Below are positions 22,374 to 32,775 of a stretch of 35,584 nucleotides of DNA, one piece after another. The DNA is taken from contig OUQQ01000331.1 of NCBI GenBank assembly GCA_900404475.1, positions 1 through 35,584 on the forward strand. Direction: 5' to 3'. The DNA is from Spongospora subterranea (lineage: Eukaryota; Endomyxa; Phytomyxea; Plasmodiophorida; Plasmodiophoridae). Both the position numbers and the translations under genes were made by a program. Positions within the stretch are counted from its first letter, which is position 1. Each line of letters starts with the position of its first letter. The notes beneath the pieces were generated by a model. It searched no databases and had not been told where the DNA came from. It worked only from the letters and a program-made list of their open reading frames with translations.

Positions 22374-23043
22374 CAAATTGAAGTTTGAACAATGAGAGAA
22401 CATTGTGATCGAAAACCACGATATTATCTCGGGCAACGAAACCTCACCTTGTGGGAGTTGTTTGAGGCGAATGAAATCGTTGATGTGATTCCTCGAAAAT
22501 GTCAACGTTTCGCCCATCATCAGAAGAATGTGGCCATGACGCGTCGTGTCGTATCCCTTCGTTTGAAGGCCAGTAAAAGATGTTCGAGCAAACTGCTCGA
22601 ACATAGTGGCGTGCTTTTCGTCAAAACATGAGGATACATATGCCGGTTCCATCATAATGGTTTCAAGATGCTCTGTGCAAATTTTCCAGCCTTTCGCAGC
22701 CGAGCAGTTGCGAACGACTCTGTTAGATCGAGCAGCAGTGCTACCGCGAGGTCTTCCCCGACCCCTGCCACGATGCGATTGTGATGCAGGTGTTGCAATC
22801 ACAGCAGCACTCTGTTGAGCAGTTGGCAAATCCGTCGTCACATCCAGTACCAAATCCATCGCGAAATTAATGAACAACGAACTGAGAAAAGTGCCGGTGG
22901 TCGATAGAGGGTCACAACTGCTATCCGAAAATAGTTTTATTAGGTATCCTTGTTAATCCAATTTCCCAATAAATTGACTTAAAAAAGGCTAGAAATTGGT
23001 CGAATGCGACGCGACACTATAGTTGTCACATTCAACACTAGGG

Positions 23044-23577
23044 ATACGGCGTGATTCGCCGCCCTGCGCCATATTGAAGGTTAGGATGCGCTCAAATCAT
23101 CAAGTTAAGTCTGGTTACCGTTTGCATCTTGTGATAAGATGAGGCTGCTGATTTGTTGAAGTGGATCGGAGTGGTCCCTTGCCCCAGACCGCCTCGATGC
23201 CCTTTGCATCTGTCTGCTCAACTCTCTCCAACTTGTCCACCGAATGGATCATGATTTTGCGGCTGGCGGTGGTGTATTTGCCCGGCCATCAATTCGGACA
23301 ACAGGTGGTGTCAATGCGGTCGTCATTTGATCACATTGCAGGCACAACGTCTGCTAGAACACGACCATCTATCCTGTTCTGGCACTATCGGATGACCGAA
23401 TCTTTAGGAATCTGATCAGCGATAGGCCGATAGTTTGCTCTCTAAATGCGTTCATGCCTGTGAGTGATTTGTGCACATCAAACGATGAAGCAAAACTATG
23501 GGTCAGCGAACCTGGCAAGGTAGTCATTCTGCAAGACACTGGCTTTATTAGAATATAACGCAGACGACGTTTGGACA
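23044..23577. other. intergenic, no gene seen
   Basis: About 530 bp downstream of the SET-domain gene and next to the transposon end. An 84-codon plus-strand frame at 23161-23415 has no recognisable features. Confidence 0.45.
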
Positions 23578-25348
23578 TCAGACTTTGTGGTCCATTGCCT
23601 GCAGATTTGTGATGTATTCATCTGCTCCTGACCATAATCCATAACTCTCCTGGAATTCGGACCAGTCGCCTTTCCCGACCGCATCGGTGACCATCGAATG
23701 CAGGTCTTTGTAGCGAGAAAGGCATAATTTCTCATGGCGTCGAGATCTTACGGCGTTGATCTGGTTCAAGGTTAGATTGGTTTGGAGTAATTTATCGTCG
23801 TCCTCTATGGTTGTGCTGAACTCGTTCAGCTGTTCGCTTGCCGCTTCGCTGATCGTCTCCAACGCGCCAAGCTCTTTCTGAAACTCTGATAACTCTGCAT
23901 CCGATTGGCGCAACTCGGTCATGAGATTCTGAAAGTCGTCATCGTCGAATGATGCCGTAAGCTCCTTTCGAACCAGGTTTCCCGATCCATCGTCGATAGA
24001 GAGACGACACAAAAGATGATGATCATTTCCTGTTAATGTGAATCCATACGATGACAAAAACACAAAGTTGCTAAAATAAAATACGGGTGAGCTACGACGT
24101 CGGTGGTGGAATATTCCCCCGATTACCTGGAATTATGATAATAAGTATGAATAGGGAGTGATAATCCTATATGATCCCGATTGGCGATAATGGAAGCGGT
24201 GCCCAAATCCTCATCGAAATGCACCGACACCCCCTGGGGCTCGTGATCGGCCATATCGAACAACGGCAAGAGGACGCTCTGGTCGACCTGATCGAGGGCG
24301 ACACCCCAAGCCCTAGCTATGCGATGGAAATGGGCCCATTCTCAGTACGATGGAGATATGATGGTGATGATGGTTGAGTACATGCAACTTGGGCCCAGGC
24401 CAGTTTATACTCAGGAAAGGAGATATCTGGTATCACCTCCTCGATTAGATCATAGGTGTCGTGTAGATACGTGTTGGTGGCGTTGATCTCCTCTAGGAAA
24501 CGCGGGATCTGTAGATAGTCCAGGTCAGCCTGATCCCAGAATATGGGCATTGGTATCGAGCTGGGCAGGATCTGGATGAAGGGCGTCCAGAACGAGTCGC
24601 GATTGGTGACCAGGAATACGGCCAGCCTGCCTACGATTGCACACACACACACACACACAATCTTCAGCCATGAACAGGCAAAGGATGGGGAGATCGTGAT
24701 CAGACAACCAAACTCACTGGTATCATCCATATCCTCAACCCGATCAACCGCCTCTTGCACGTCAGGATCGTTGTCATACACGTTCTTCGAGATCATCAGC
24801 TCCCGGGGCAGCACGGCCACAGCATCCCCTTCGTATATGGGACGGGTGCTGACCAGATCGCGTTCGTTTCCGTCGATGTTTCCTGCGATTTTAACTCCAT
24901 CAATCAGCGCCCCGTTTTCTTTCAGCCACTCCATGAACCGATCGGCATTGCTTTTCGCTGCCTTTGGGGATTCTAATATCCACCACGATATGTATATCGA
25001 AAAGGCGCAGACCGCCAAACTCAATACGATTATCAAACTCGTGGAGAACCGGAATGGCTTCACCGATGGAGAAACTTGATCATCCTTACGATTGTCTGGC
25101 ACTTTTACAGAATCGGATTTGATTGTTCCGCCGCTTTTACTCGCCGGTATGCTCTTCATTGATGTTAGAGTTATGGGGCTGTTGGTGTTGAATTGCTCCA
25201 GCTGTGTATGCGCTGCCCCATATAACTGGCTGGCGACACACCCAGGCACCGTTCTGGAACCGGCAGTTGCAACAGTGTCGCCCCCACCGATAACCACCAA
25301 TGACTTCACTTCACTCGATCTCGAACAGTTCATCAGTCTGTGGAACAT
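23578..25348 (-). CDS. membrane-anchored SET-domain methyltransferase (LSMT/SETD3-like)
   Basis: Exons on the minus strand are 25348-24718, 24630-24382, 24316-24127 and 24070-23578 (520 aa), with introns of 87, 65 and 56 nt. A Met at residue 64 is an alternative start. Residues 101-125 form one strong transmembrane helix (FSTSLIIVLSLAVCAF...), unusual because LSMT/SETD3-type enzymes are normally soluble. The SET domain follows: 'RDLVSTRPIYEGDAVAVLPR', 'LAWAQVASRAWGV', 'LLPLFDMADHEP', 'SSNFVFLSSYGF' (the expected YGF). The usual NH of the 'D-x-x-NH' motif reads DH. A helical C-terminal region (LNQINAVRSRRHEKLCLSRY) resembles the LSMT substrate-binding domain. It probably transfers methyl from SAM to a lysine or histidine; the substrate is unknown. 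The first intron contains an (AC)n tract. Confidence 0.85.
24641..24659 (+). repeat. (AC)n microsatellite in an intron
   Basis: About 9.5 AC dinucleotides in a row. They lie entirely within the first intron of the SET-domain gene, close to its 3' splice site on the minus strand, where they act as a (GT)n tract. Confidence 0.95.
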
Positions 25349-26221
25349 TCAGTTTATGGTCCCGAATGATGATGAGTGATGAATGATAGATGGAGATCAG
25401 CAGTGATGGATATTCATGGGGTACAGAACTTGATAAAGAACAGGTGTTTGGGTGTTTGGACCAATTAAAACCTCCAGATTGGGGTTTTCGTCGACGGTAA
25501 GGAGTGTGTAGAGCGGTAGACTGTTCAGTTTCTGGTTGACCTTTCCTGGGCTATATCGACAGCTACAGAACCAAAGGCGATAATGGCAATACGGGGGGTG
25601 TTTGACTCCTATGGATAGTCCATGTGTTGTCATCGGCTGCGACGGGTTAGTATCAATTGCAATGTGGTTGGCAGTGCTCGCCAAAAAGTGCCAACGTTGG
25701 GGTGACTTTGTTTTTAAGTTCAGCCGCCCAATATCGACCTGTTTTGTACCACTACAATAACAAACGGGTTTCCGATTGCTGGAAATCAGCTGGGATACGC
25801 CATTGCCATAACGTCATATTCAGATTATTCACATGATTGAAATGCGCCACAACAAAAACATAAAAAACGTGAAACTTGACCAGTTTATGTTTCCGTCCCA
25901 TGACGTAACATGATGTACACTCAGTTCTCTACCTCTGTCATAAACTGTTACTGTTTCTATCGCCATATTCCATTTCTGCTGTAAAAGAGCATCTCCTAGC
26001 GCGGTCGACTCATAGCCACCGGCCCAAAAGGCAGTGTAGCGCCAAGTGGCCGGATCACGCGCTCAAAGGGCCATCCACAGCAGCTGTATAGCGCCCCATA
26101 ACCCATCGGCCCAGGGGATCTGCCCCTCTCATTTGTCTGCCGTCCTGCTCTTAGCGCCATCCGCACCAGCGGCAAGGCCCATCCTCCATCGGCCCAGAAA
26201 CAGGTGAACGAGGGGCGTCAC
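25349..26221. other. divergent region between the SET gene and SNF8
   Basis: About 870 bp between two outward-facing genes. A 95-codon minus-strand frame at 25397-25684 contains 'KLNSLPLYTLLTVDENPNLE' and could be an exon, but no partner exons or family could be confirmed. The part nearest SNF8 is GC-rich. Promoters of both genes should lie here. Confidence 0.4.
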
Positions 26222-27109
26222 ATGAGGCGGACCGTGGGTATCGGAGGGATCAAGAAGAAGAAGGAGGCGGCAGAACGGTTCAGGACCGCTGGAAGAGAGA
26301 TTGAACAAACACAGATTGAACATGTAGTATCGCTTAACCACTATCAGATCAATATTAACTTTATCCCATCATAGATTCGGTCTAGTTTGTCAATATTTAA
26401 AAGTAATCTAGAGGCGTTTGCCGTTAAACACAAAAAGGATATTCGATCTAATGCTGTATTTCGAGCCCAATTCAGCAAGATGTGTCAAAAGATTGGGGTT
26501 GACCCATTGGCATCAACAAAAGGATTTTGGGCCGAGTTACTCGGTGTTGGTGATTTTTATTACGAGTTGAGTATTCAGATAATTGAGGTGTGTCTAGCGA
26601 CCCGTGTTCAGAATGGTGAATATAACAGACTCAAGTTCATGTCATTTCAGAAATTGAAGTGTTATTTCAGGAGGGTTATTAGCCATCACAGACCTGTTCA
26701 CACGCCTTTCCTCAAGACGAGGTCCATCAGCTCAACTAATATCGCTCGATGACGTTCGCCGCGCGATCGATAAGGTTCTTGTTGCGACAGATCATTTTGG
26801 CCATGATCATTAAACCCAGCTATCTAGGTGAAGGTGCTAGGCGGAGGATTCGGTATTGTTCATATCAACAACTCTCCAATGATCCTTTCTGTGCCCATTG
26901 AGTTCAATAAGGACCACACCGATGTTTTAGAGATTGCCCAACAGAACCAGGGCCATATCTCCATATCTGGCCTTTGCTCGGCTTTGTCGTGGCCTGCTGT
27001 CAGGTCTGAGAAAGTGATCGAGTTGATGATGGAGAACGGAATTGCCTGGGTGGATCAGTGCGACCTCAAACAGTTCGAGTATTGGTTTCCCAGTTTAATC
27101 GTCCAATAA
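26222..27109 (+). CDS. SNF8: ESCRT-II subunit SNF8/VPS22
   Basis: Exons are 26222-26323, 26375-26615, 26671-26774 and 26828-27109 (242 aa; family about 230-260 aa), with introns of 51, 55 and 53 nt. SNF8 (EAP30) is a core subunit of ESCRT-II, which sorts ubiquitinated cargo into multivesicular endosomes. The basic N-terminal helix ([20 protein letters not shown]) and '[15 protein letters not shown]', 'IGVDPLAS', '[16 protein letters not shown]' are family hallmarks. After splicing, '[20 protein letters not shown]' and '[20 protein letters not shown]' lead into the second winged-helix domain, ending '[17 protein letters not shown]'. The TAA stop is embedded in AATAAA (27105-27110). Confidence 0.93.
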
Positions 27110-27504
27110 AAGTCGTCAGACCTGATCAAATTTTGATCATTTCTCATACCCATCCCGTTCTGTGAATGCAGTATTTCGCCACGAAATATTCCATCACAGA
27201 TGTCATCAGTTCTTCTGTTCGGCATTTGACATCAGAACGTGAAACTCCAGTCAGTTTTTTGTGCAATAAATTCTCAGCGGTTGTCAGTATTTGTGGGTTG
27301 AACATGGAAAAGGTCGGGTTGGGTTCAGTTAATTGAACCAGTCAGTTTGATAAATATCTTTAGTAGTGTTCCCCTGTTTTACATAACTGTACCAATGGCC
27401 GAATTATGCCCTTTCCCTGTTTCGTTTTCTAAATCCCTAATCCAACGGTGAGTTTCCTCCCGTTCTGTTTGTCGATCGGGTCCGATCACGACTGAATTAC
27501 GATC
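27110..27504. other. intergenic, no gene seen
   Basis: About 395 bp between SNF8 and the TVP38 gene, both on the plus strand. It is AT-rich and without a credible open frame. It should contain the TVP38 promoter. Confidence 0.5.
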
Positions 27505-28496
27505 ATGTGCTATATGAGGCGATACCGGAATGCGATCGCCGCAATCGGTTTCATAATCGGGATCAGCTGTGGGATCATCATATCGATCATCTTATTGCCC
27601 TATTACCTACAGCTCCTGCTCCTGGTCGCGTCCCTGGTCGATCCCCACAACCCGCTCCACACCCTCGCCTTGATCGTGGCCCTGGTCGTGACCGCCACCC
27701 CGATCGGGTTCGGGTCGACCTTCCTCATCCTGGTCGCCGCCATCCTCTATGGATGGATCGCCTTCCCCATCGTGTATTCCAGTAATCCCCATCGCCAATC
27801 CCCATCTCGATTCCTCACGTCCCTCAGGCTATATCGCGGCCGGCCTCATCACCTTCCTCATCGCCAGGGCGGTCGTCAGGCGGGAATGGGTCACCCTTGC
27901 TCAGCTCCAGGATTATCTGCCCACATACACCAGCAGGATCGAGGCGATCGAGACGATAGTTAGCGATCATGGGTTTATCGCCGCCTTTCTATTGCAGATG
28001 TCAGCCTGTCCATATGGTATGTCGTGTGCATTACTGCCATTAACCAGAATAAGGTTAGGCCGTTTTCTGCACATTTCCAATAGATATGACATTATCCAAC
28101 AGGATATCGAACTTCTTAGCTGCTTGTTCACTATCGAGAATAAAGCTCATTCTTTATGTTTATATGGGTGTTAATTCCACAGATCTCGTGGCCCTATTTC
28201 AACAGATACGTTCTGGTCTGATCGATGCGGTCGAATTCATAAATGTTGCGTGTTGATCTGATTGGTGTTCAGGTGAAAGCCTATACAAGATGGATCTGCA
28301 GACGATCATCTCACTAATGAGCCTGATATTCACAGCCGCATTATTGATCATGATTACGGTCATGTGTCAGGTTTATTTGGATCGCCTGAGGAATCGTGAC
28401 GATATATCGGATACCCCTAATCGTATCATGATCAGCCCTGCTGCCGCTGCTGTTGCCGTTCATCCTGACGACCATCATCATCAACAGAATCTCTAA
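27505..28496 (+). CDS. TVP38/TMEM64-family (SNARE-associated, DedA-like) membrane protein
   Basis: Exons are 27505-27781, 27828-28016, 28084-28215 and 28273-28496 (273 aa), with introns of 46, 67 and 57 nt. Family members are multi-pass Golgi/ER membrane proteins of the VTT/DedA fold. Hydrophobic segments include residues 10-32, the helix around 'LHTLALIVALVVTA', the re-entrant region 'GSTFLILVAAILYGW', then 'SSYIAAGLITFLIARAVVRR'. After a short loop come 'GFIAAFLLQMSACPYDM' and 'LAACSLSRIKLILYVYMG', the typical second half. A C-terminal transmembrane helix (LIFTAALLIMITVMCQVYL) precedes an Ala/His-rich tail. Each junction restores frame and continuity of a membrane segment. A second in-frame Met lies three codons downstream. 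It converges on the ankyrin gene with 65 bp between stop codons. Confidence 0.82.
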
Positions 28497-28561
28497 TACT
28501 GCATCTCGCCAATATAAATAACTAAACTTATCATAATTCCCTTCACCATCCTGTTCAGAAC

Positions 28562-29341
28562 CTATTTCCCCTTCTTTCCCTTCTTCTTCTTCCCTTTCTT
28601 CGCTTGCGGTTCCGCCCTCAACTTCGTGATCGCGTCCTTGAACCATGACAGTTCCTCGTACTGTCTCCAAACGTCGAACGCTTGAACCGGTCGTGGCAGA
28701 AAATCCTGAATGCTTTGATGTCCTAGAACATTGGCCCAATACCAGGCATTCATCCCATTGATATCTGGTTTATCGACATCCGCTCCCCCTAAACCACCGC
28801 CGATTCCAATCAAATTCCAGTCAAATGTGATTCAGCGCCACTAATAAACTGTACGTTGCACTAATTTCTTGACGATATTGATATTGCCGGTTTTCACCGC
28901 TAGCAATAACGCGGTGCATTTCAGGTTATCTTGGGCGTCAAGATCACAGTTCGTTCCAATAAACAGATCGACCAGATCGGAATTGCCCATCAGGGACGAT
29001 TGCATGATTGGGGTCCGTCCAGAAGCATTCCTCGCTTCTGGATCCGCTCCATACGATATCAGCAGATGGACAATGGGCAATCGCTGATGGTGGACGGCAA
29101 CGTGGATTGGCCGATTGCCATTGGGCTCTGGGCGATTGATATCCAATCCGGGCCAGGTGCTGAACAGGCGGGCGATCTGACAATGATCATGGCGGACTAT
29201 GGCGTCCAGCAATAAGGCATCCGCCCCATGTCCAGGACCGACGTAATCACTGATTTCCTCTTTCCTGTTCACCACCGCCACCTCAGCCACGTTCGCTTTC
29301 TTTTTGCTCGACGACTTCTTCCCTTTCTTCTTCGGCGCCAT
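28562..29341 (-). CDS. ankyrin-repeat protein with lysine-rich ends
   Basis: Exons on the minus strand are 29341-28855 and 28788-28562 (237 aa), with a 66-nt intron. The first 15 residues are almost all Lys/Ser (MAPKKKGKKSSSKKK) and the last dozen are Lys/Gly (KKGKKKKGKKGK). Between them lie four to five ankyrin repeats: 'NGNRPIHVAVHHQRLPIVHL', 'SGRTPIMQSSLMGNSDLVDL', 'KCTALLLAVKTGNINIVKKL', then after splicing 'RGADVDKPDINGMNAWYWA'. Splicing restores the repeat boundary 'LVQRGADVDK'. The charged termini suggest binding to nucleic acid, acidic lipids or nucleolar targeting. The partner is unknown. Confidence 0.85.
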
Positions 29342-29457
29342 ATTTCACAATTACGTCAAAGAGACAGATCTACTCACCAGATATGATATCAGCCGTCCGG
29401 GCACGAGAAATACCCGAACAAAAAAATCTGAAGTTGAATGAAATTGGAAATATCGAT

Positions 29458-30662
29458 TTATGGTGTTAACTGTGTGCACAATGAATTAGAACAGAATGTC
29501 CAGTTGAATATATCGTGTGTTTGAAACTGGACAGAACCAGTTGAGGCGGAAATTCCAAGATATGCTTGATTAGATGTTAGGTTGAGCAATGAAATCAGGT
29601 TCACGGGCATGATTGTTAGCGGTTTGGACATGTCGTCGAGATAGAGCCAGCCCGATCCCATCGTCGCTACATTGGAATACGATTTGGTCAACATCGAGGC
29701 GAACTAACAACAAATTTAATTCGATGGACGGGGGGAAGGGGAGATGAACGACGCAATTCGACACACCAATGGGGACGCTTGATATAATCCACAAGCGAGT
29801 CGCGATGAACAGGTCTCCGATTGGAGAATGTTGATGTCGAATGTTGGCTCATAAACGAACCGGAACCGGTGAATATCGCCATCGGCCAGTTCAGGAATAT
29901 CTGCCGTTCCTGCATAGATCTGGTGATGATCGTTGGTATTGGGCCCATCGCCCATTGTCTGAACCGCGATGTGATTATCGTATAGATCAGACAAATACGC
30001 ATCGTGCCACTGAAACCCCAAATCGTGTTCATTCAGATGGGAAGTTACCGAATTGATTGCAAAGCGAGTACCATATCGAACTCAATAGCGACGCTGTCGA
30101 ACACCAGATCAAAACCTGATTTCGGAATTCAGTGATCTGGTACCTGTTGCGGATTCCTGTATATCCAAGACCTTCTTGACAGCCTCCTTGATATCGATAT
30201 CGTGATCAGTGATGAATGAATGGATATAATCAGGTGACGATATACCGATAAACGAAGCGAGATTGGTTGCCGATGGATCATGTTGAATGATGAGGGCCAG
30301 TCCATGGCCACCTCGTTTAGCGCATCGCTCATATATATTCTAAGAAGTTATAATGTGATTACGAATCTGTGGACCCCCTGATGATTTACCATATGATCTG
30401 GGCAATATCCAGTGATGTTCGAAACCTGAAATGAGAAGGTGATCTGAAATGAGGAATCAACTGGCACTGATTGGGTGGACCAAACAGCACCACAACTATC
30501 AGCAAATGATGGGGTTAATCTGATACGGGATTGACATGGTTGATATGGAGTGGCATCCAATGGGTTGGACGATATGCAGGGCGAGGTGGCGTTCCTAACA
30601 GTGACCAAAGAGGACTTCGACCAGGGGATCAGAGCGATCATCAGGACAATGGCGACGGCCAT
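29458..30662 (-). CDS. secreted L-type (legume-like) lectin
   Basis: Exons on the minus strand include 30662-30390, then coding sequence between 30339 and 30072, 30009-29767 and 29703-29458. Residues 1-20 are a signal peptide (MAVAIVLMIALIPWSKS). The lectin beta-sandwich is recognised in order: 'AVWSTQSVPVDSSFQITFSF', 'GGHGLALIIQHDP', 'SVAIEFDM', 'DNHIAVQTMGD', 'HRFRFVYEP', 'WLYLDDMSKPL' and 'QAYLGISASTGSVQFQTHDI'. The EFD and DNH motifs sit where the family binds Ca/Mn. The middle segment needs one more intron of 3n+1 length; candidates are 30245-30116, 30143-30116 or 30115-30094, and I cannot choose between them. Probably a carbohydrate-binding protein of the secretory pathway or cell surface. 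Confidence 0.75.
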
Positions 30663-30957
30663 GATGGGGGAATTTTAGCAACGATTGCTGGAGTTATGAG
30701 CGGAAACAAGCTCAAGAGCCACGATTCTGATTGGCGATAAGATGTTAGGGCCAGGGGCATATATAAGGGGGCTGCAGTTCCCAGAATCACTGCAACCTCT
30801 TTCAGATACTCATATCGGGGGCAGATCATGTAAATAACGTCGTCGGCAAACGGAACGCGGCCGGTACCTCGTAGCACGTGCAGATATCACATCCTATAAC
30901 TGTTCAACCTTGACCGTACTCGACCAAATAAAAAAAAACGGAAACTTTTAATCAGCA
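30663..30957. promoter_or_regulatory. divergent intergenic region, lectin and EFHB-like genes
   Basis: The start codons of two outward-facing genes are separated by 295 bp, so their promoters must share this interval. No named motif was identified. Confidence 0.45.
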
Positions 30958-32289
30958 ATGGGGTCCAAATCTCATAGGGACATCATCCCCGACATTAGAC
31001 CTGTCAGTTCAAGTCTGTTTGTTTTCAATGGTGTAATGTTCATGGCATGTTTAGGCTGGGATTACGGCTCCATCACAGGAATCATATCGAATTATCCCGG
31101 AATGGGATGATCGGCAACACGAGGACGCATCGATGGTGCGACGCCATGGGTCGGATACAAGATTCGGCTCTAAACCAAAACGAGATACCGAGGAGGTGAA
31201 AGCAATTATTGATCAAAACCAGCGCTGACCGAACTCTAATAATCAATTTTAGGATAATATTCCCCTTCTCCGAGCACCTTTATCTGAATTATCAGAGTAT
31301 TTAGAGGCGAAAAAAGAGTCGATATATCGACGGTGTCAACGAGAACCTTTGGGTAGGTCGTTCACAAGAAACACTGTCTTTCCAACAGCGGTTGTCAATG
31401 ATCCACATTTCCGCTTTGGGAAAACCTGTGAACATAGCTCAGGTCAGCAAACACAGGATCTGGTTTTGATCCGCCTGGGCCAAATAAGTCTCCATAGAAA
31501 CAGCTGGTGAAAGTATATTCCCGGCGAGGGACGGTGCGCCATGGTTGAGGAAAGGCAGCCCTGCAGCCAATGCTGATGATATTGTCATTCAAAGGAAAAG
31601 TATTGAGGGGGATCGATTAGCATATCAGAATGTGGATATTGATGGGATCAATATATAGTTGAGTTTGGGTATAATTGGGAGAAGGCGAACATCGATCCGT
31701 TAACTCATCGGTTTGGGTCGCCTCGTGTTGCTGGAGAGGTGTCAGATTCGGCCGCCAATTGCCTTGATATCAGAGATAGGACGCTGGTCTCTTCAAAGCG
31801 ATTAACAGATACATACGTCAATGTGCCAAAACCACACGTTGGAATGGGAAAACCCTTCCCGTATGTCAAATCGGTCGTTTCTTTTTCATCTACTGTTGTT
31901 GATCGTCTGGCTTTAGGAACTATATCAGATCTCTTCCCGTTGATCACTGCTTTGGCTACTCTCGAGCATCCATGGACGAGACGACCGCATGGGATTGTAT
32001 TGCCAATAGGGACGGAGCGACAGAAGATATGGTTGAAAACGATTCAGGAAGGGCGATAAACTCAACTCAAAACCGCAACAAAAACATACCCGATATCGTC
32101 CATGGAATCGTGTCAATCAAAGGAGAATCGTGCTCATCGGCAAAGGGATGTATTTGGCCAAAAAGGCTGAGCGATGAGTTCTGCACAGGACGATCAGCAG
32201 ACGAGATTCGCGAGCTATGGTCCGACAGTGGGCTAGATGCGTCTTCTCCGATATTTCAACAAGCACTGCAATTATCAATTGAGTATTGA
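30958..32289 (+). CDS. EFHB/CFAP21-like ciliary protein
   Basis: Exons are 30958-31002, 31055-31195, 31253-31442, 31504-31599, 31659-31860 and 31929-32289 (344 aa), with introns of 52, 57, 61, 59 and 68 nt; the last has a GTATGT donor. Splicing yields a continuous protein with repeated F-G motifs: 'NDPHFRFGKTCEHSSAGESI', 'EFGYNWEKANIDPLTHRFG', 'LPVDHCFGYSRASMDETTAW' and 'DSGRAINSTQNRNKNIPDIV'. It ends with a helical 'SADEIRELWSDSGLDASS' region. This pattern resembles EFHB (CFAP21), a microtubule inner protein of axonemal doublets. It is shorter than animal EFHB and no intact EF-hand loop is visible. The exon structure is well supported; the family name is by eye and should be checked. Confidence 0.6.
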
Positions 32290-32775
32290 ACGCCGCTATA
32301 GATCCAACAATAGTACGAGTAATCGTGAGATATATAGGGAATACGGTGATTGCATCGCTCTAGACTCGTTCCTCTCCCTTCATAACAGAATCGCCTCACC
32401 CTCGGAAGGACTCACCAAATAATACAATACATTAACAACTTACCGACGCCCAATCGCGCTATGTATTACAGCACCGACCAATACAATCACAATATGATAT
32501 GACACCACAGCAATACATTAACAAACACAACAACCATTTGTTTTTGTCGATTTACAGAATCAAGTTTGGATTCGTTACACCATTAGATACGCACCTTTTT
32601 CTGCAGTGTTGTTGAGTGGGGTAATCACTAATTTCGGTATTGCCTTATTATTAAGAACTGCCTGATTGTTCGCCTGGTTCTTATTGGGTCGCCTCGGTTA
32701 TTCACTGGATACGGCTCGAATTTTATAAGACCCGACCTGTTGTCGGCGCCTGGCACGATCTGGGTTTTTTACACC
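32290..32775. other. intergenic, no gene seen
   Basis: About 490 bp between the EFHB-like gene and COG4, both on the plus strand. AT-rich, with repeated 'aatacaata'-like words at about 32420-32520 and no convincing open frame. Confidence 0.45.

Larger units (their letters stand above)
21148..22877 (-). pseudogene. piggyBac-like (DDE) transposase pseudogene
   Basis: The minus-strand product starts with a basic region (RGRGRGRPRGS). It continues 'LPEIISWFSITMF' and 'LSLDRLRFIT', shifts frame into 'ETLRPMMSPDEG', then 'YLEAFEQCIRN', 'LVVTLDEPICCR' and, in a third frame, 'YSKTKGGVDGLTLFRSVLN' with a hydrophobic tail. The order (DRF, then LDEPI, then TKGGVD near the C-terminus) matches the piggyBac-type DDE fold. 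Frameshifts near 22297 and 21590 and an internal stop show decay. The N run at 21861-22116 and a 257-bp duplication lie inside it. Confidence 0.55.
20938..23043. mobile_element. piggyBac-like DNA transposon remnant with terminal inverted repeats
   Basis: Both ends begin CCCTA and carry a subterminal 'atagtgtcgc' in inverted orientation (left end 20938-20982; right end about 23007-23043). The left end also contains a near-palindrome, gcgacacta...tagtgtcgc. A CCC start is typical of piggyBac elements, but the flanks (atat|CCC and GGG|atac) do not show the TTAA target expected of that superfamily. The interior holds a transposase pseudogene on the minus strand. The apparent 2.1-kb length is inflated by the assembly gap and duplicated contig ends. 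Confidence 0.55.

Noticed and set aside
25397..25684. Minus-strand frame with slight resemblance to Tic22-like import proteins (KLNSLPLYTLL...)
   Set aside because: Only one short motif-like stretch, it would be truncated by the SET gene start, and no supporting exons were found. Not enough to infer a plastid.
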